A stretch of 50,704 nucleotides of DNA, taken from NCBI GenBank assembly GCA_002452265.1, contig DKEW01000073.1:1-50704 (forward strand). Direction: 5' to 3'. The notes below the pieces were generated by a model. That model was not told the DNA's origin and ran no database searches. It saw only the letters and a program-made list of their open reading frames with translations. This DNA comes from Pelobacter sp. UBA6812. GTDB taxonomy: Bacteria > Desulfobacterota > Desulfuromonadia > Desulfuromonadales > Syntrophotaleaceae. Of this stretch, positions 43,053 through 50,704 are shown piece by piece. Numbering within the stretch: the stretch's first letter is position 1; each line of letters begins with the position of its first letter. The translations under genes and the position numbers were made by a program.

Positions 43053-43769
43053 ATGCTATTCAATTTCAAGTATTCCCCCAAAAAAACTTCCATTTTACCC
43101 GTTGCTCGTTTTATAGTGGGTCGTTGGAAATTATTGTTTTTTATTTACATATCAACTGTTTTCACTCTTTATATCCAACTGGGGGAACGCGGCTTTCTAG
43201 TTGCTGCGCTCCTGTTTTTTCTCGTAACTGTATTATTCGCCAACAACATTATTTTATCCATGGAGGCCCACCGCGACAAGCTCACCGGCCTCGGCAATAA
43301 AAATGCTCTATTCCTTCGACTCCGGAGAGAAATAGCCAGAATAGATAGAAATGGCGGCTACCTCACTTTTCTGTTTTTCGATATAGATAATTTCAAGAGT
43401 ATTAACGATACATGTGGACATAAGGTGGGGGATAACGTATTGGTTGAAGTAGCGCATCGCCTCATGGACGAAATGCGCAACTACGACAGTTTAATTCGGT
43501 ATGGTGGCGATGAATTTTGCGTAATTTGCCCCCAAGTGAAAAATGAGGGGGACTCCATAAAAATCAGGGATAAATTAGAGGAATCCTTGAATTTCGAATA
43601 TCGTTCCGAAAAACATAACCTTCTTATTCAGACCAGCTTGGGAATGTCAACCTATCCGCTTGATACAACTGACTTGCACGAGCTTATAAGTATTGCAGAT
43701 CAGCGAATGTATGAGCAGAAAAAACAGCGAAAACTCGCGCGAGTGACGCACGCATTGGTAAATGAATAA
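43053..43769 (+). CDS. Diguanylate cyclase, small membrane type
   Basis: A 238-residue protein with two hydrophobic helices at about residues 25-72 and a GGDEF domain. The active site is GGDEF (151-155), the I-site is RNYD (142-145) and the metal block is FFDIDNFKSIND. It should be active and inhibited by its product. The ATG at 43053 is chosen over a TTG six codons earlier. It overlaps the LysR gene by 8 nt, an unusual pairing. Base composition is more AT-rich than serB, which suggests transfer. Confidence 0.88.
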   Translation: MLFNFKYSPKKTSILPVARFIVGRWKLLFFIYISTVFTLYIQLGERGFLVAALLFFLVTVLFANNIILSMEAHRDKLTGLGNKNALFLRLRREIARIDRNGGYLTFLFFDIDNFKSINDTCGHKVGDNVLVEVAHRLMDEMRNYDSLIRYGGDEFCVICPQVKNEGDSIKIRDKLEESLNFEYRSEKHNLLIQTSLGMSTYPLDTTDLHELISIADQRMYEQKKQRKLARVTHALVNE

Positions 43770-44679
43770 TTTTAGAGACTATCACTTGTTTTATCATGTC
43801 TACCGCAATGGCGGGATCACCAAAGCTGCGACCGGGTTGGGGCTTACCAAATCGACGGTAAGCAGGGCCATCACACGCCTGGAAAAAGAATACGGCCTGA
43901 AACTATTTTACAGAAACGGAAAAGGTTTATTCCCGACAAGGTTTGGTGATCACCTCTATCAATATTGCGAAAAGATCATTGATATTTTCTACGAAGCAAA
44001 AAATTCTTCAATTCAATTTAAACTAGAATGCTGCGGATCTATCAAAATCGCCGCCCCTGTTCTTTTTGGACAAACCTTGCTCTCTCCAATCATCGCGAGG
44101 TTTTCGCAAAAGTTTCCGAAGTCCCACCTTCATGTCTGCCTATCTAATGATATTGACGAAAATGAATATTCAAATTACGACATTGTTTTTTCCTTAAAAA
44201 ACAATGTCAGCGACCATTATATTATTAAAAAAGTTGGCAGTATTTATACAAAATTATTTTATTCGAAAACGCATATTCAACCAAATTATTCGGAAATAGA
44301 AAAAAATGATTTCCTGATATTGACTGCGAAAAATACGGATGGGTTATTTAATATCAAGATTCACGACGAATCGAACTTAACTCCCATAAAGGAGATCAAG
44401 ATAGAACCTCGCATCATCAGCAATGATTCAAAAGTCATTAAAGAGGCGGTGATTAGCGGCCTTGGCATAGGTATTCTTCCTGGACACGAAGTCTCCGAGG
44501 AACTTAAAACCGGGCTTCTGGAGGAAGCATTCTACAGTCATTACGTCTACCATGACGATGTTTATGCTATTTACTCCAGTTTCTTGATGATGCCAAAGCT
44601 TTTTAAAGCCTTTCTTGACTTCGTGGCCGTTGAACTTTGTATCGATCTGCAAATCAACCGCGACTCTTATTGCCGTTAG
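43762..44679 (+). CDS. LysR-type transcriptional regulator
   Basis: A 305-residue regulator with an N-terminal winged helix (FYHVYRNGGITKAATGLGLTK, then STVSRAITRLEKEYGLKLFY) and a C-terminal LysR substrate-binding domain (CGSIKIAAPVLFGQTLLSPI, GLGIGILPGHEVSEEL). It is close to the AaeR/DsdC-type general fold; its ligand is unknown. LysR proteins usually control a divergent neighbour, but here the start lies inside a cyclase gene, so regulation of the cyclase or of a distant target is possible. AT-rich like its partner. The gene is complete with a normal length. Confidence 0.88.
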   Translation: MNNFRDYHLFYHVYRNGGITKAATGLGLTKSTVSRAITRLEKEYGLKLFYRNGKGLFPTRFGDHLYQYCEKIIDIFYEAKNSSIQFKLECCGSIKIAAPVLFGQTLLSPIIARFSQKFPKSHLHVCLSNDIDENEYSNYDIVFSLKNNVSDHYIIKKVGSIYTKLFYSKTHIQPNYSEIEKNDFLILTAKNTDGLFNIKIHDESNLTPIKEIKIEPRIISNDSKVIKEAVISGLGIGILPGHEVSEELKTGLLEEAFYSHYVYHDDVYAIYSSFLMMPKLFKAFLDFVAVELCIDLQINRDSYCR

Positions 44680-44731
44680 AAGCATTAGTGGCAGACACCA
44701 TAACCATCTGCTCTGAGCAACTATTCCCTCG

Positions 44732-44878
44732 CTAAAATCTCGACAATAACTGCGCGACCACCGGATCAAGACTACCTGAAGATACCTCGACTTCCGTCGT
44801 GTAGAAGCCCTCGTTTTTTCCCGCTTCTGAACAGTCTATTTTCAATCGGCCAGCGTAGTTTCCCTGCCCCTCAGTGCC
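44732..44878 (-). other. Open in-frame extension after the SagB stop codon
   Basis: On the minus strand, the frame of the SagB-like gene stays open for 48 codons after its TGA and ends with TAG at 44732-44734. The translated text looks like protein (NYAGRLKIDCSEAG, EGFYTTEVEVSS, LDPVVAQLLSRF). It has no ATG; a TTG could start a 37-residue peptide. It may be a small gene, a decayed gene end or a readthrough tail. Confidence 0.4.
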
Positions 44879-46528
44879 TCACTCCACGGCCTGCACGTTC
44901 TGAAGGTGATAATACGGGGGTTTCATACTCAAACGACCATCTTCGATAGGATAACCGACGGTAAAATGATAAACATCCTGGTATTTATTATCCCGGAAGC
45001 CACAGATATCATGCATCGGATCATCGAAAAAGCACCCGATGCCCGTACCTCGCAGACCGTAGGCCTCTGCCTGGAGATAGAGCACCTGACCGACCATACC
45101 CGCCTCCCAGAACAAGTGTTTGTACCGGTGCGGAGCCACCTCAAGGGAATCGCGGAAGCACGCCACCATACCAAGGGAAAAAGCGCCATCGCCGGCGATT
45201 TCCTGATTGCAGCTGACCAGTTTGGCATCCACCTGCCAATCGCCTGGTTCCAACAGATACAGCGGCAAATCTTTTTCTACCCTGGACCATAAAAAATGAG
45301 GGTGCGTGTTTTCTCTCAATTCATTGAAATGTTGCGGATTGCGCACCAGGACATAGAGACCGGGCTGCAGATCATCCACCTGATGGACAAACACGAACAG
45401 ATGGACCTGCGACTCGCCCAAGCCCACATCGAAAGGCGCCTGATTGGGGCGCGGCAGGCAAGCCTGCAGACAACCATAAAAGTGCTTTCGGCTCATTCGG
45501 CTTCGCCCACGGTCAAAAGCTACGGCACTTCGCCTGCGGCGGATGAGCTGCGCCGCAGACCATGTCGAACCCGGGACAATCGCCGGCGAAAACTCAGCAC
45601 CAACACCCTCATTGACCTCGGAACGGTTTTTTCGGCAAGCTGCAGCAACCGTATCGATAATCGGCCAGGGATGTCGCTCACGGCTTAATTTTTCGGGCCG
45701 ACCCTGATGGGTTATCCGATCAAAAATCTCGATAAATTCACAGGGTAATACTGAAAGATTGGGTTGTTCTATAGCGGGGCAAACCCAGCATAACAGATCC
45801 GCTTCATCCTCTTCCCCCGCTACCCAATCGGTTCGGTTGAAGCCGAGCATTCTACCCAAATTTCGATCACTGATTCCGTGCAGCAGATGCACACGCCACC
45901 CCATGAGGTTGGCGGCAAAACGAAGAGCGGCTAGAGCATGGCCAACATCGTGATGACAATAACGAAACGCTCGCTCTCCGTATTTCCACGCTTCCCGCCA
46001 GAAAATACTGCTTAAAGCCACCATAAAACCGGACGTACCAAAGTGGTCGTACCAGACTTTATTCACCGAATCGGGGAATTCGGCGCGCGTCTCAAGGGCA
46101 TGCAGAAAAGGGCTGTAATGGTAAACACCGCCAACACAGCCTTCCCCGGCAGGCAGAATCCAATAGGATTCCGTCGGATGCAAATTGCCGCTGGAGGGAT
46201 TCATGCGCAACGACCATGTCGAGCCGGGGGTAACCTTCCAGGCCGACAATCCCATGGATAGTTCGATCATACCGGCGATATTTTCCAATGTCAGCGGTCT
46301 CGGCGGCGAGATGCCGTGTAAGAACAACGCCCCATGCTCCGCAACAGGATCGTTGGCCATCAAGGGCAATCGAATCAATGGGCAGCCTGTGTAAAACCGA
46401 AAGGGGTCAGGCTGATTGGCCCAGTCCATATAACCGAGCGATCTGGCAGTTTTGTGAAAATGGTGTTTGGTCTGCTCATGGTAAAACAGTACCTGTTCCA
46501 TAGCGGATCCGTGCTCATCGTCAGACAC
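44879..46528 (-). CDS. Tandem SagB/ThcOx-type nitroreductase-like protein
   Basis: A 549-residue protein with two nitroreductase-fold modules. The first carries the FMN block SLRMNPSSGNLHPTESYWI and the second WSAAQLIRRRRSAVAFDRG, with a late GLRGTGIGCFFDDP. SagB/ThcOx enzymes are FMN-dependent oxidases that turn azolines into azoles in modified peptides. Here there are no cyclodehydratase or precursor genes, so it probably does another redox reaction. The start is GTG at 46528 with GGGAGG 6 bases upstream. The frame stays open after the stop codon for 48 codons. Confidence 0.82.
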   Translation of the reverse strand: MSDDEHGSAMEQVLFYHEQTKHHFHKTARSLGYMDWANQPDPFRFYTGCPLIRLPLMANDPVAEHGALFLHGISPPRPLTLENIAGMIELSMGLSAWKVTPGSTWSLRMNPSSGNLHPTESYWILPAGEGCVGGVYHYSPFLHALETRAEFPDSVNKVWYDHFGTSGFMVALSSIFWREAWKYGERAFRYCHHDVGHALAALRFAANLMGWRVHLLHGISDRNLGRMLGFNRTDWVAGEEDEADLLCWVCPAIEQPNLSVLPCEFIEIFDRITHQGRPEKLSRERHPWPIIDTVAAACRKNRSEVNEGVGAEFSPAIVPGSTWSAAQLIRRRRSAVAFDRGRSRMSRKHFYGCLQACLPRPNQAPFDVGLGESQVHLFVFVHQVDDLQPGLYVLVRNPQHFNELRENTHPHFLWSRVEKDLPLYLLEPGDWQVDAKLVSCNQEIAGDGAFSLGMVACFRDSLEVAPHRYKHLFWEAGMVGQVLYLQAEAYGLRGTGIGCFFDDPMHDICGFRDNKYQDVYHFTVGYPIEDGRLSMKPPYYHLQNVQAVE

Positions 46529-46653
46529 GCGTTCCTCCCATCATTAACCACGCAACGCATAGGGTATAGCGACCCTCTGACAAAAAACCATTCAAGTAAA
46601 AAGGCAGCGTTAAGCTACCTTTTTCAATGCTGATATTTTGACGAGTATCAGGG

Positions 46654-46800
46654 TCAGGCATCCGACGGCACGTTGAATTCGTAGCCGCAGGCCGGACATT
46701 TCACCTTGTCACTTTCATGCGTCGTGCTTCCGGTTGTGGCACAACCCGCCAGCAGAAAAGCCGTCAGGAATACCCACGCCAACAGTTTGGTTCGTTTCAT
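46654..46800 (-). CDS. Small lipoprotein with one CxxC motif
   Basis: A 48-residue protein on the minus strand: MKRTKLLAWVFLTAFLLAGC is a lipoprotein signal with lipobox LAGC (C20). The mature part is only 29 residues and has a zinc-ribbon-like half motif CPACGYEF (35-42). The ribosome site AAGGAG lies 8 bases before the ATG, so it is very likely a real gene. With just two cysteines it may bind a metal as a dimer or with another protein. Function unknown. It is directly upstream of the SagB-like gene in the same direction, 126 bases apart. Confidence 0.8.
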   Translation of the reverse strand: MKRTKLLAWVFLTAFLLAGCATTGSTTHESDKVKCPACGYEFNVPSDA

Positions 46801-46919
46801 CCTTCGATCTCCTTTCTTCGGGGTGAGGAGAGGTACCCGTTTGCCTGAGGCAAACCATCACATGATCTTTGCTGCCTTCAGTATACTACTAAATGGGCAT
46901 CCGGTGCAGGGGGGCCCGC

Positions 46920-47144
46920 TCAACCGGTGACCCATGGTTTGCAAACCAGTTCAGCCTGTTTGGCCGGCCGGCCGCAAGTTCCGCACACGAACGGCAACCG
47001 TTCCCGCATGCTGTCGCACATGGTACCTCGTTCAGGCGCCGTACCACAGTAAGCTTGCTGATGCTCCTGCTCCTGCGGCCTGCACAGTTGCGCTTTTGTG
47101 TCACTTACGACACCGCACCGACTGCATTCGTATATTTTCGACAT
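46920..47144 (-). CDS. Small cysteine-rich (zinc ribbon-like) protein
   Basis: A 74-residue protein. It has CSRCG near the N-terminus, single cysteines at LCRP, AYCG and TMCD, then VCGTCG and a final LVCKP, in all nine Cys, fitting one or two metal sites. The N-terminal MSKIYECSRCG is the start of a rubredoxin-like or zinc-ribbon fold. The ribosome site AAGGAG is 8 bases before the ATG at 47144; the frame also runs upstream to 47231 without one. No function is known. It is in line with the small lipoprotein gene 119 bases downstream, which has nearly the same leader (AAGGAGATCG). Confidence 0.75.
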   Translation of the reverse strand: MSKIYECSRCGVVSDTKAQLCRPQEQEHQQAYCGTAPERGTMCDSMRERLPFVCGTCGRPAKQAELVCKPWVTG

Positions 47145-47420
47145 GGACGATCTCCTTCCCGCCAAATACAGGCAAAATCGACACAACATACTAATTTTTC
47201 GTCTTTTTTCATATATTGTAGCATATTTCACACACAGAAAAATAAGCTGGCGACACCTTAAAGCAGGTTATCCAAAATCGTTGCAACGCAATCTTTCCGT
47301 GAACACGGCCCCATAGAACGGCCACCAACAGTCTTAATTATGCCATTGAATCATAAAACAATTTCGTTGGACAACAACACCTTTTCATGGCCTGAAGGCT
47401 GCCGCGATATGGCACTGCAA

Positions 47421-47792
47421 CTATGCGACACAACCCCTGAACAGAGCACCGCTACTTCGATCCAGTTCCAGCTTGCCACTGAGCTTTTCAACCAGTGCCG
47501 TCACCAATACCAAACCGAGGGTCCCTGCCTGGTGATAATCGAAATTCGTCGGTGATCCCACGCCGTTATCGGCCACCGCCAGCACCATCTCCGGGCCGCT
47601 CCGTTTGATCGAAATGATTATTTACCCCTGCCTGCCATCGACAAAGGCATGCTTATAGGCATTAGATAGCAACTCGGTTACCATCAAAAATACGATCCAC
47701 CCATGCTCGCCTGTGATTCTTACGAAATTAAAGAATGAAATTTCGACTTCCGACCGCAAAAAGCTTTGACAAAATCTCGCATCGTTGAGGTT
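47421..47792 (-). pseudogene. Histidine kinase remnant (HATPase domain)
   Basis: The minus-strand frame codes the end of a sensor kinase: N-box MVTELLSNAYKHAFVDGRQG, an in-frame TAA at 47622-47624, then SIKRSGPEMVLAVADNGVG (G1 box) and LGLVLVTALVEKLSGKLELD, ending at the TAG 47421-47423. The part before the N-box (FVRITGEHGWIVFL) is also in frame back to 47792, where a second stop (TGA) occurs. No start codon or sensor domain is left. The kinase belonged to the HisKA_2-like kind with a short C-terminal ATPase. It is a decayed gene. Confidence 0.82.
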
Positions 47793-47936
47793 TCATATCA
47801 GGTACAAAGTGATACACTTCAGCCTGCAACAAGCATAGAGATTGTCAATAATCAGGGACTCATTGATCTATCCTGCATATCATTCTATCATTAAGTCTAA
47901 AGCAGTGAGTTAAGCTTGGGACAAGAGGAGTCGACC

Positions 47937-48275
47937 ATGGAAAAATTAACAGAACAGAAATGCGAGGCCTGCCGGCTAGGATCCCCGCCGGCAACAGCTG
48001 AGGAGATCGCCACCTTCCTGCCGCAGATTCCCGAATGGGAGATTATTACGATCACTGACATTGAACGGCTAAGCCGAACCTATCGCTTTGGAAACTTTGC
48101 CGAAGCCCTGGACTTCACAAACCGGGTCGGCGCGCTGGCCGAAGCCGAACGTCACCACCCGGCGATTATCACCGAGTGGGGCAAGGTAACGGTACAGTGG
48201 TGGACCCATAAAATCAAAGGATTGCACCGCAACGACTTGATCATGGCCGCTAAAACCGATGCACTGTTAAAGTAA
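47937..48275 (+). CDS. phhB: Pterin-4a-carbinolamine dehydratase
   Basis: A 112-residue enzyme that dehydrates 4a-hydroxytetrahydrobiopterin, recycling the cofactor of aromatic amino acid hydroxylases; in bacteria without such enzymes it may act in molybdopterin or other pterin work. The catalytic block is AERHHPAIITEWGKVTVQWW followed by THKIKGLHRNDLIMAAK. The N-terminal KCEACRLG is common in this branch. ATG at 47937 follows GAGGAG at 9 bases. There is no phenylalanine hydroxylase in the window. Convergent with the short-chain dehydrogenase. Confidence 0.92.
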   Translation: MEKLTEQKCEACRLGSPPATAEEIATFLPQIPEWEIITITDIERLSRTYRFGNFAEALDFTNRVGALAEAERHHPAIITEWGKVTVQWWTHKIKGLHRNDLIMAAKTDALLK

Positions 48276-48326
48276 TTCGGCTGAATTCCGGTTTTATATT
48301 CCGAACGGTTCCGGCTTGCCGAGAAC

Positions 48327-49025
48327 CTACCAGGGGCGCTCATTCCCTTCGTAATCGTAAAATCGGCCGCTATCCTTTTGACTCAAGCAAGCCAATACCT
48401 GGCGTAAGCCAGCCGCGCTGTCGCCAGGGGAAACGGGAGCACTGGCCCCTCCCATATCTGTCTTGACCCAACCAGGATGAAACAACACCGTGATGATGTT
48501 GCGCGAACGCAGATCTACCGCCAGGCTACGTCCCACCATGTGAACCGCGGCTTTGGAACTGCGATAGACATATTGATTTCCTGAGGCATTTTCGGAAAGA
48601 CTGCCCATGATGCTGCCCATAATGGCGATGATCCGGCGGCGACTCCGGGCAACATGTTCCACAAAAGCCTCTGCCATTTTCAGCGGAGCGATGGTATTGA
48701 CACGCAAGGTCTGTATCCAGGCTTCAACATCCACATTTCCAAAAGACTGCCGGTCGCTGCCACGAATGCCGGCATTATTAAAAAGAATGTCGATGGCCTC
48801 CCCTTTCAGTTGAATGGCCAACTCACGGATGCGCTCGTTATCCGTCACGTCAAGGGGATAAAGGCTCATGCGCCCAGAGGTCGTTTCGCAAATGCTGCGC
48901 AGATCTTTTGCCATTTGGGGCTCCCGGCAACAAGCAAGCACCCGCCATCGGTCGGCAGCATACTGGGTGGCCAGTTCCAGACCTATGCCACGATTGGCAC
49001 CGGTGATCAGAATGGTTCCTGCCAT
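48327..49025 (-). CDS. Short-chain dehydrogenase/reductase
   Basis: A 232-residue classical SDR. The NAD(P) loop is TGANRGIG (8-15), NNAG follows the fourth strand, the catalytic serine is in IMGSIMGSL, and the catalytic pair is Y-x3-K in YVYRSSKAA. The C-terminal end is HPGWVKTDMGGASAPVSP, as in the C-factor/sniffer-like branch of SDRs. The substrate is unknown. GGGAGAAGC is 4 bases before the ATG. It is divergent from the CLC channel gene. Confidence 0.9.
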   Translation of the reverse strand: MAGTILITGANRGIGLELATQYAADRWRVLACCREPQMAKDLRSICETTSGRMSLYPLDVTDNERIRELAIQLKGEAIDILFNNAGIRGSDRQSFGNVDVEAWIQTLRVNTIAPLKMAEAFVEHVARSRRRIIAIMGSIMGSLSENASGNQYVYRSSKAAVHMVGRSLAVDLRSRNIITVLFHPGWVKTDMGGASAPVSPGDSAAGLRQVLACLSQKDSGRFYDYEGNERPW

Positions 49026-49321
49026 AATGCTTCTCCCTTTTCATATCAAGACCCGTTTTTATGCATTACGCTTCAATTGTGATGCAGTTTTGCAAGAAGT
49101 CAAAAAAGGACAGAGGGGTGTGCCGCCACTCATTGGTTTACAGCTAAAAAAACTTAATCCAGGGGAGGTTAAACAAGGAGACAGGGAGAATTCGCACCGG
49201 GCCCTGCGCAACCATAAAACCGGTGCATTTCCCGGTCTTGCACATTTTACATTCCGGAAACGTAACAGCCTGTTATTATTTGATCATATCTTGTTATCTA
49301 TGACCCCGGATACTCGGAACC

Positions 49322-50704
49322 ATGGCGGATAATAAACTTCAAAAAGTACGCGTGTGGCTAACCCGGTGGTGGCATTCGCCGCATATCCTCAAAGTCTTCC
49401 CACTGCGCCTTCGACTGGCGAGCGCCTATCGAGCCATGGAGCGCTACCAGGTGCTGTTCTGGGCCGGACTGGTCGGCGTACTGGGCGGCCTGTCGTCGGT
49501 GCTGTTTCGCGAAGCCCTCGATTTCATGGCTGCCAGTCTTACCGGCCAACCCGGCAGCATCGTGGAGATATTTGAAGCATTGCCAACCTGGCAACGATTG
49601 GTCGTTCCTGTACTGGGAGGAGTGATCGCAGGAGGGATTCTGTCTTTAGGCGGCAGAATGAAATCGGGTAGCGAAAGCTCCACCGATTACATGGAGGCGG
49701 TGGTTCTGGGCAACGGCAGGCTGCCAGTTCGTCTCAGTATCATCAAAACCTTGTCCGCCATGTTTTCCATTTCTTCAGGGGCTTCCATCGGCCGCGAAGG
49801 CCCCATGGTGCAATTATCCGCGTTGCTGGCTTCGGTGGTCGGGCAGACCCGGAAATGGTCCATGGCCCAGACCCGCCTGATTCTGGCCTGCGGCGCCTCG
49901 GCCGGAATCGCTTCGGCCTATAACGCTCCTATCGCCGGAGCGTTATTCGTTGCCGAAATCGTGGTCGGCTCCATTGCCATGGAAACCTTCGGCCCCCTGG
50001 TCTTCTCATCAGTACTGGCGACCCAGACGGTTCGGTTTCTGACCGGAGGCGCTCCGCTCTATGATATTCCCCCGTTCCGGCTCCACTCCGGACTGGAGCT
50101 GTTTTACTATCTGGCTCTCGGGCTTATTGCCGGACTAGCCGCCCCCTGGTTTCTGCGGGCGCTTCACAGCAGCGAAAAACTTTTCGCCCGTCCACAGCTG
50201 CCGCTTTACCTGCGCCTTGGTTTGGGTGGAATGGTGGTCGGCATCCTGGCGGTCTATTCTCCCCAGGTTTGCGGTAACGGTTACAACGTGGTCACCGGCA
50301 TCCTGCAGGAACAATGGCTCTGGTCGAGCCTGGCGGTTCTGCTGGTGTTCAAGATCGTATCCACCAGTGCGAGTTTCGGCTCGGGTGCGGTCGGCGGGGT
50401 ATTCACTCCGACCCTGTTCGTCGGTGCCAGCCTCGGCTACCTGTTCGGGCATGTCTGTAACGGTCTCGGCCTGGGCACCCTGCCCGCGCCGGGAGCCTTT
50501 GCCCTGACCGGGATGGGCATGATGCTGGCGGCGACCACCCACGCGCCACTCATGGCGATCATCATGCTTTTCGAGTTGACTCTGGACTATCAGTTGATTC
50601 TGCCCCTGATGCTGGGTTGCGTGCTGGCTCACTTCACTGCATCGGGCATCGAAGCCCGATCCATCTATAGCTCCTCCATGGAGCGAAAAGGTGCGGCACT
50701 TTCG
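49322..50704 (+). CDS. CLC-type chloride channel/antiporter, 5' part
   Basis: At least 461 residues are visible and the frame runs off the window end. About 10 or more membrane helices are seen. Selectivity blocks are SGSESSTDYMEAV (in the place of the usual GSGIP), GREGPMVQL and GGVFTPTLFVGA (GxFxP). The glutamate of GREGP is the gating glutamate, so proton-coupled Cl- exchange is likely, though channel function cannot be excluded. The replaced first motif is usual in one bacterial branch. A possible C-terminal CBS domain would lie outside the window. Starts at ATG 49322 after a weak CGGA. Confidence 0.93.
   Translation, partial: MADNKLQKVRVWLTRWWHSPHILKVFPLRLRLASAYRAMERYQVLFWAGLVGVLGGLSSVLFREALDFMAASLTGQPGSIVEIFEALPTWQRLVVPVLGGVIAGGILSLGGRMKSGSESSTDYMEAVVLGNGRLPVRLSIIKTLSAMFSISSGASIGREGPMVQLSALLASVVGQTRKWSMAQTRLILACGASAGIASAYNAPIAGALFVAEIVVGSIAMETFGPLVFSSVLATQTVRFLTGGAPLYDIPPFRLHSGLELFYYLALGLIAGLAAPWFLRALHSSEKLFARPQLPLYLRLGLGGMVVGILAVYSPQVCGNGYNVVTGILQEQWLWSSLAVLLVFKIVSTSASFGSGAVGGVFTPTLFVGASLGYLFGHVCNGLGLGTLPAPGAFALTGMGMMLAATTHAPLMAIIMLFELTLDYQLILPLMLGCVLAHFTASGIEARSIYSSSMERKGAALS

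Noticed and set aside
42896..43093. 65-codon minus-strand frame before the GGDEF gene
   Set aside because: It overlaps the hairpin and cyclase start and has no support.
44879..46528. Thiazole/oxazole-modified peptide (TOMM) gene cluster around the SagB-like gene
   Set aside because: No cyclodehydratase (YcaO) or precursor peptide gene is nearby, and the protein is the stand-alone tandem type.
47340..47555. 71-codon plus-strand frame near 47.4 kb
   Set aside because: It is opposite the histidine kinase remnant, which has real motifs.

Overview
The window looks like a piece of chromosome from a strictly or mainly anaerobic bacterium of the Desulfuromonadales type (Pelobacter, Syntrophotalea, Desulfuromonas, Geobacter). 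This is inferred from gene content and style: small ferredoxins, a rhodanese/ferritin-like fusion, several c-di-GMP genes, a long-form GAPDH, 7-bp tandem repeats, strong AAGGAGG ribosome sites and medium-to-high GC. No rRNA, tRNA, CRISPR array or complete insertion sequence was seen. Both ends cut genes (trpB on the left, a CLC channel on the right).

Layout. 1-6.8 kb, plus strand: end of trpBA, a HAD phosphatase, and an RND efflux adaptor and pump. 7.1-15.4 kb: a small ferredoxin with unusual ligand positions, then a surface-glycan/accessory stretch (GT4 glycosyltransferase, MATE exporter, sulfotransferase, a second ferredoxin, a membrane diguanylate cyclase, UDP-glucuronate decarboxylase-like enzyme, GT2 glycosyltransferase), partly AT-rich. 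15.4-18.3 kb: divergent fba and long gap, the latter with a clear promoter and a leader of about 255 nt. 18.4-22 kb: rpsU, a THUMP RNA methyltransferase, a DUF815 AAA protein with a damaged Walker B, and a PilZ protein. 22.4-25.7 kb: clpS-clpA-aat, a complete N-degron module on the minus strand. 26-27.9 kb: hflK-hflC. 28.3-33.4 kb, minus strand: outer-membrane barrel protein, YaeQ, RNase H-like protein, and a rhodanese-ferritin-like/FAD oxidoreductase operon. 33.6-35.5 kb: LemA-TPM-TPM operon, running stop-to-stop into a minus-strand operon of a tandem universal stress protein and a type IIC-like (Na+,K+-ATPase-like) P-type ATPase. 39.2-42.8 kb: tmcAL bracketed by two heptamer repeat arrays, then serB-sfsA. 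43-44.7 kb: AT-rich overlapping pair of a GGDEF protein and a LysR regulator. 44.7-50.7 kb: a tandem SagB-type nitroreductase-like protein, two very small cysteine-containing proteins, a histidine kinase pseudogene, a pterin carbinolamine dehydratase, a short-chain dehydrogenase and the CLC channel.

How they fit: most genes are housekeeping (Trp and Ser synthesis, glycolysis/gluconeogenesis, proteolysis control, RNA modification). The accessory parts centre on surface glycans, c-di-GMP signalling (two cyclases with I-sites plus a PilZ receptor) and redox or ion stress. I did not find one clear new defence-like system. The points most worth a second look are the heptamer arrays around tmcAL, the USP/type IIC ATPase pair, the rhodanese-ferritin/FAD operon, the degenerate DUF815 ATPase, the Ser/Asp-ligand ferredoxin and the long open frame after the SagB stop codon.
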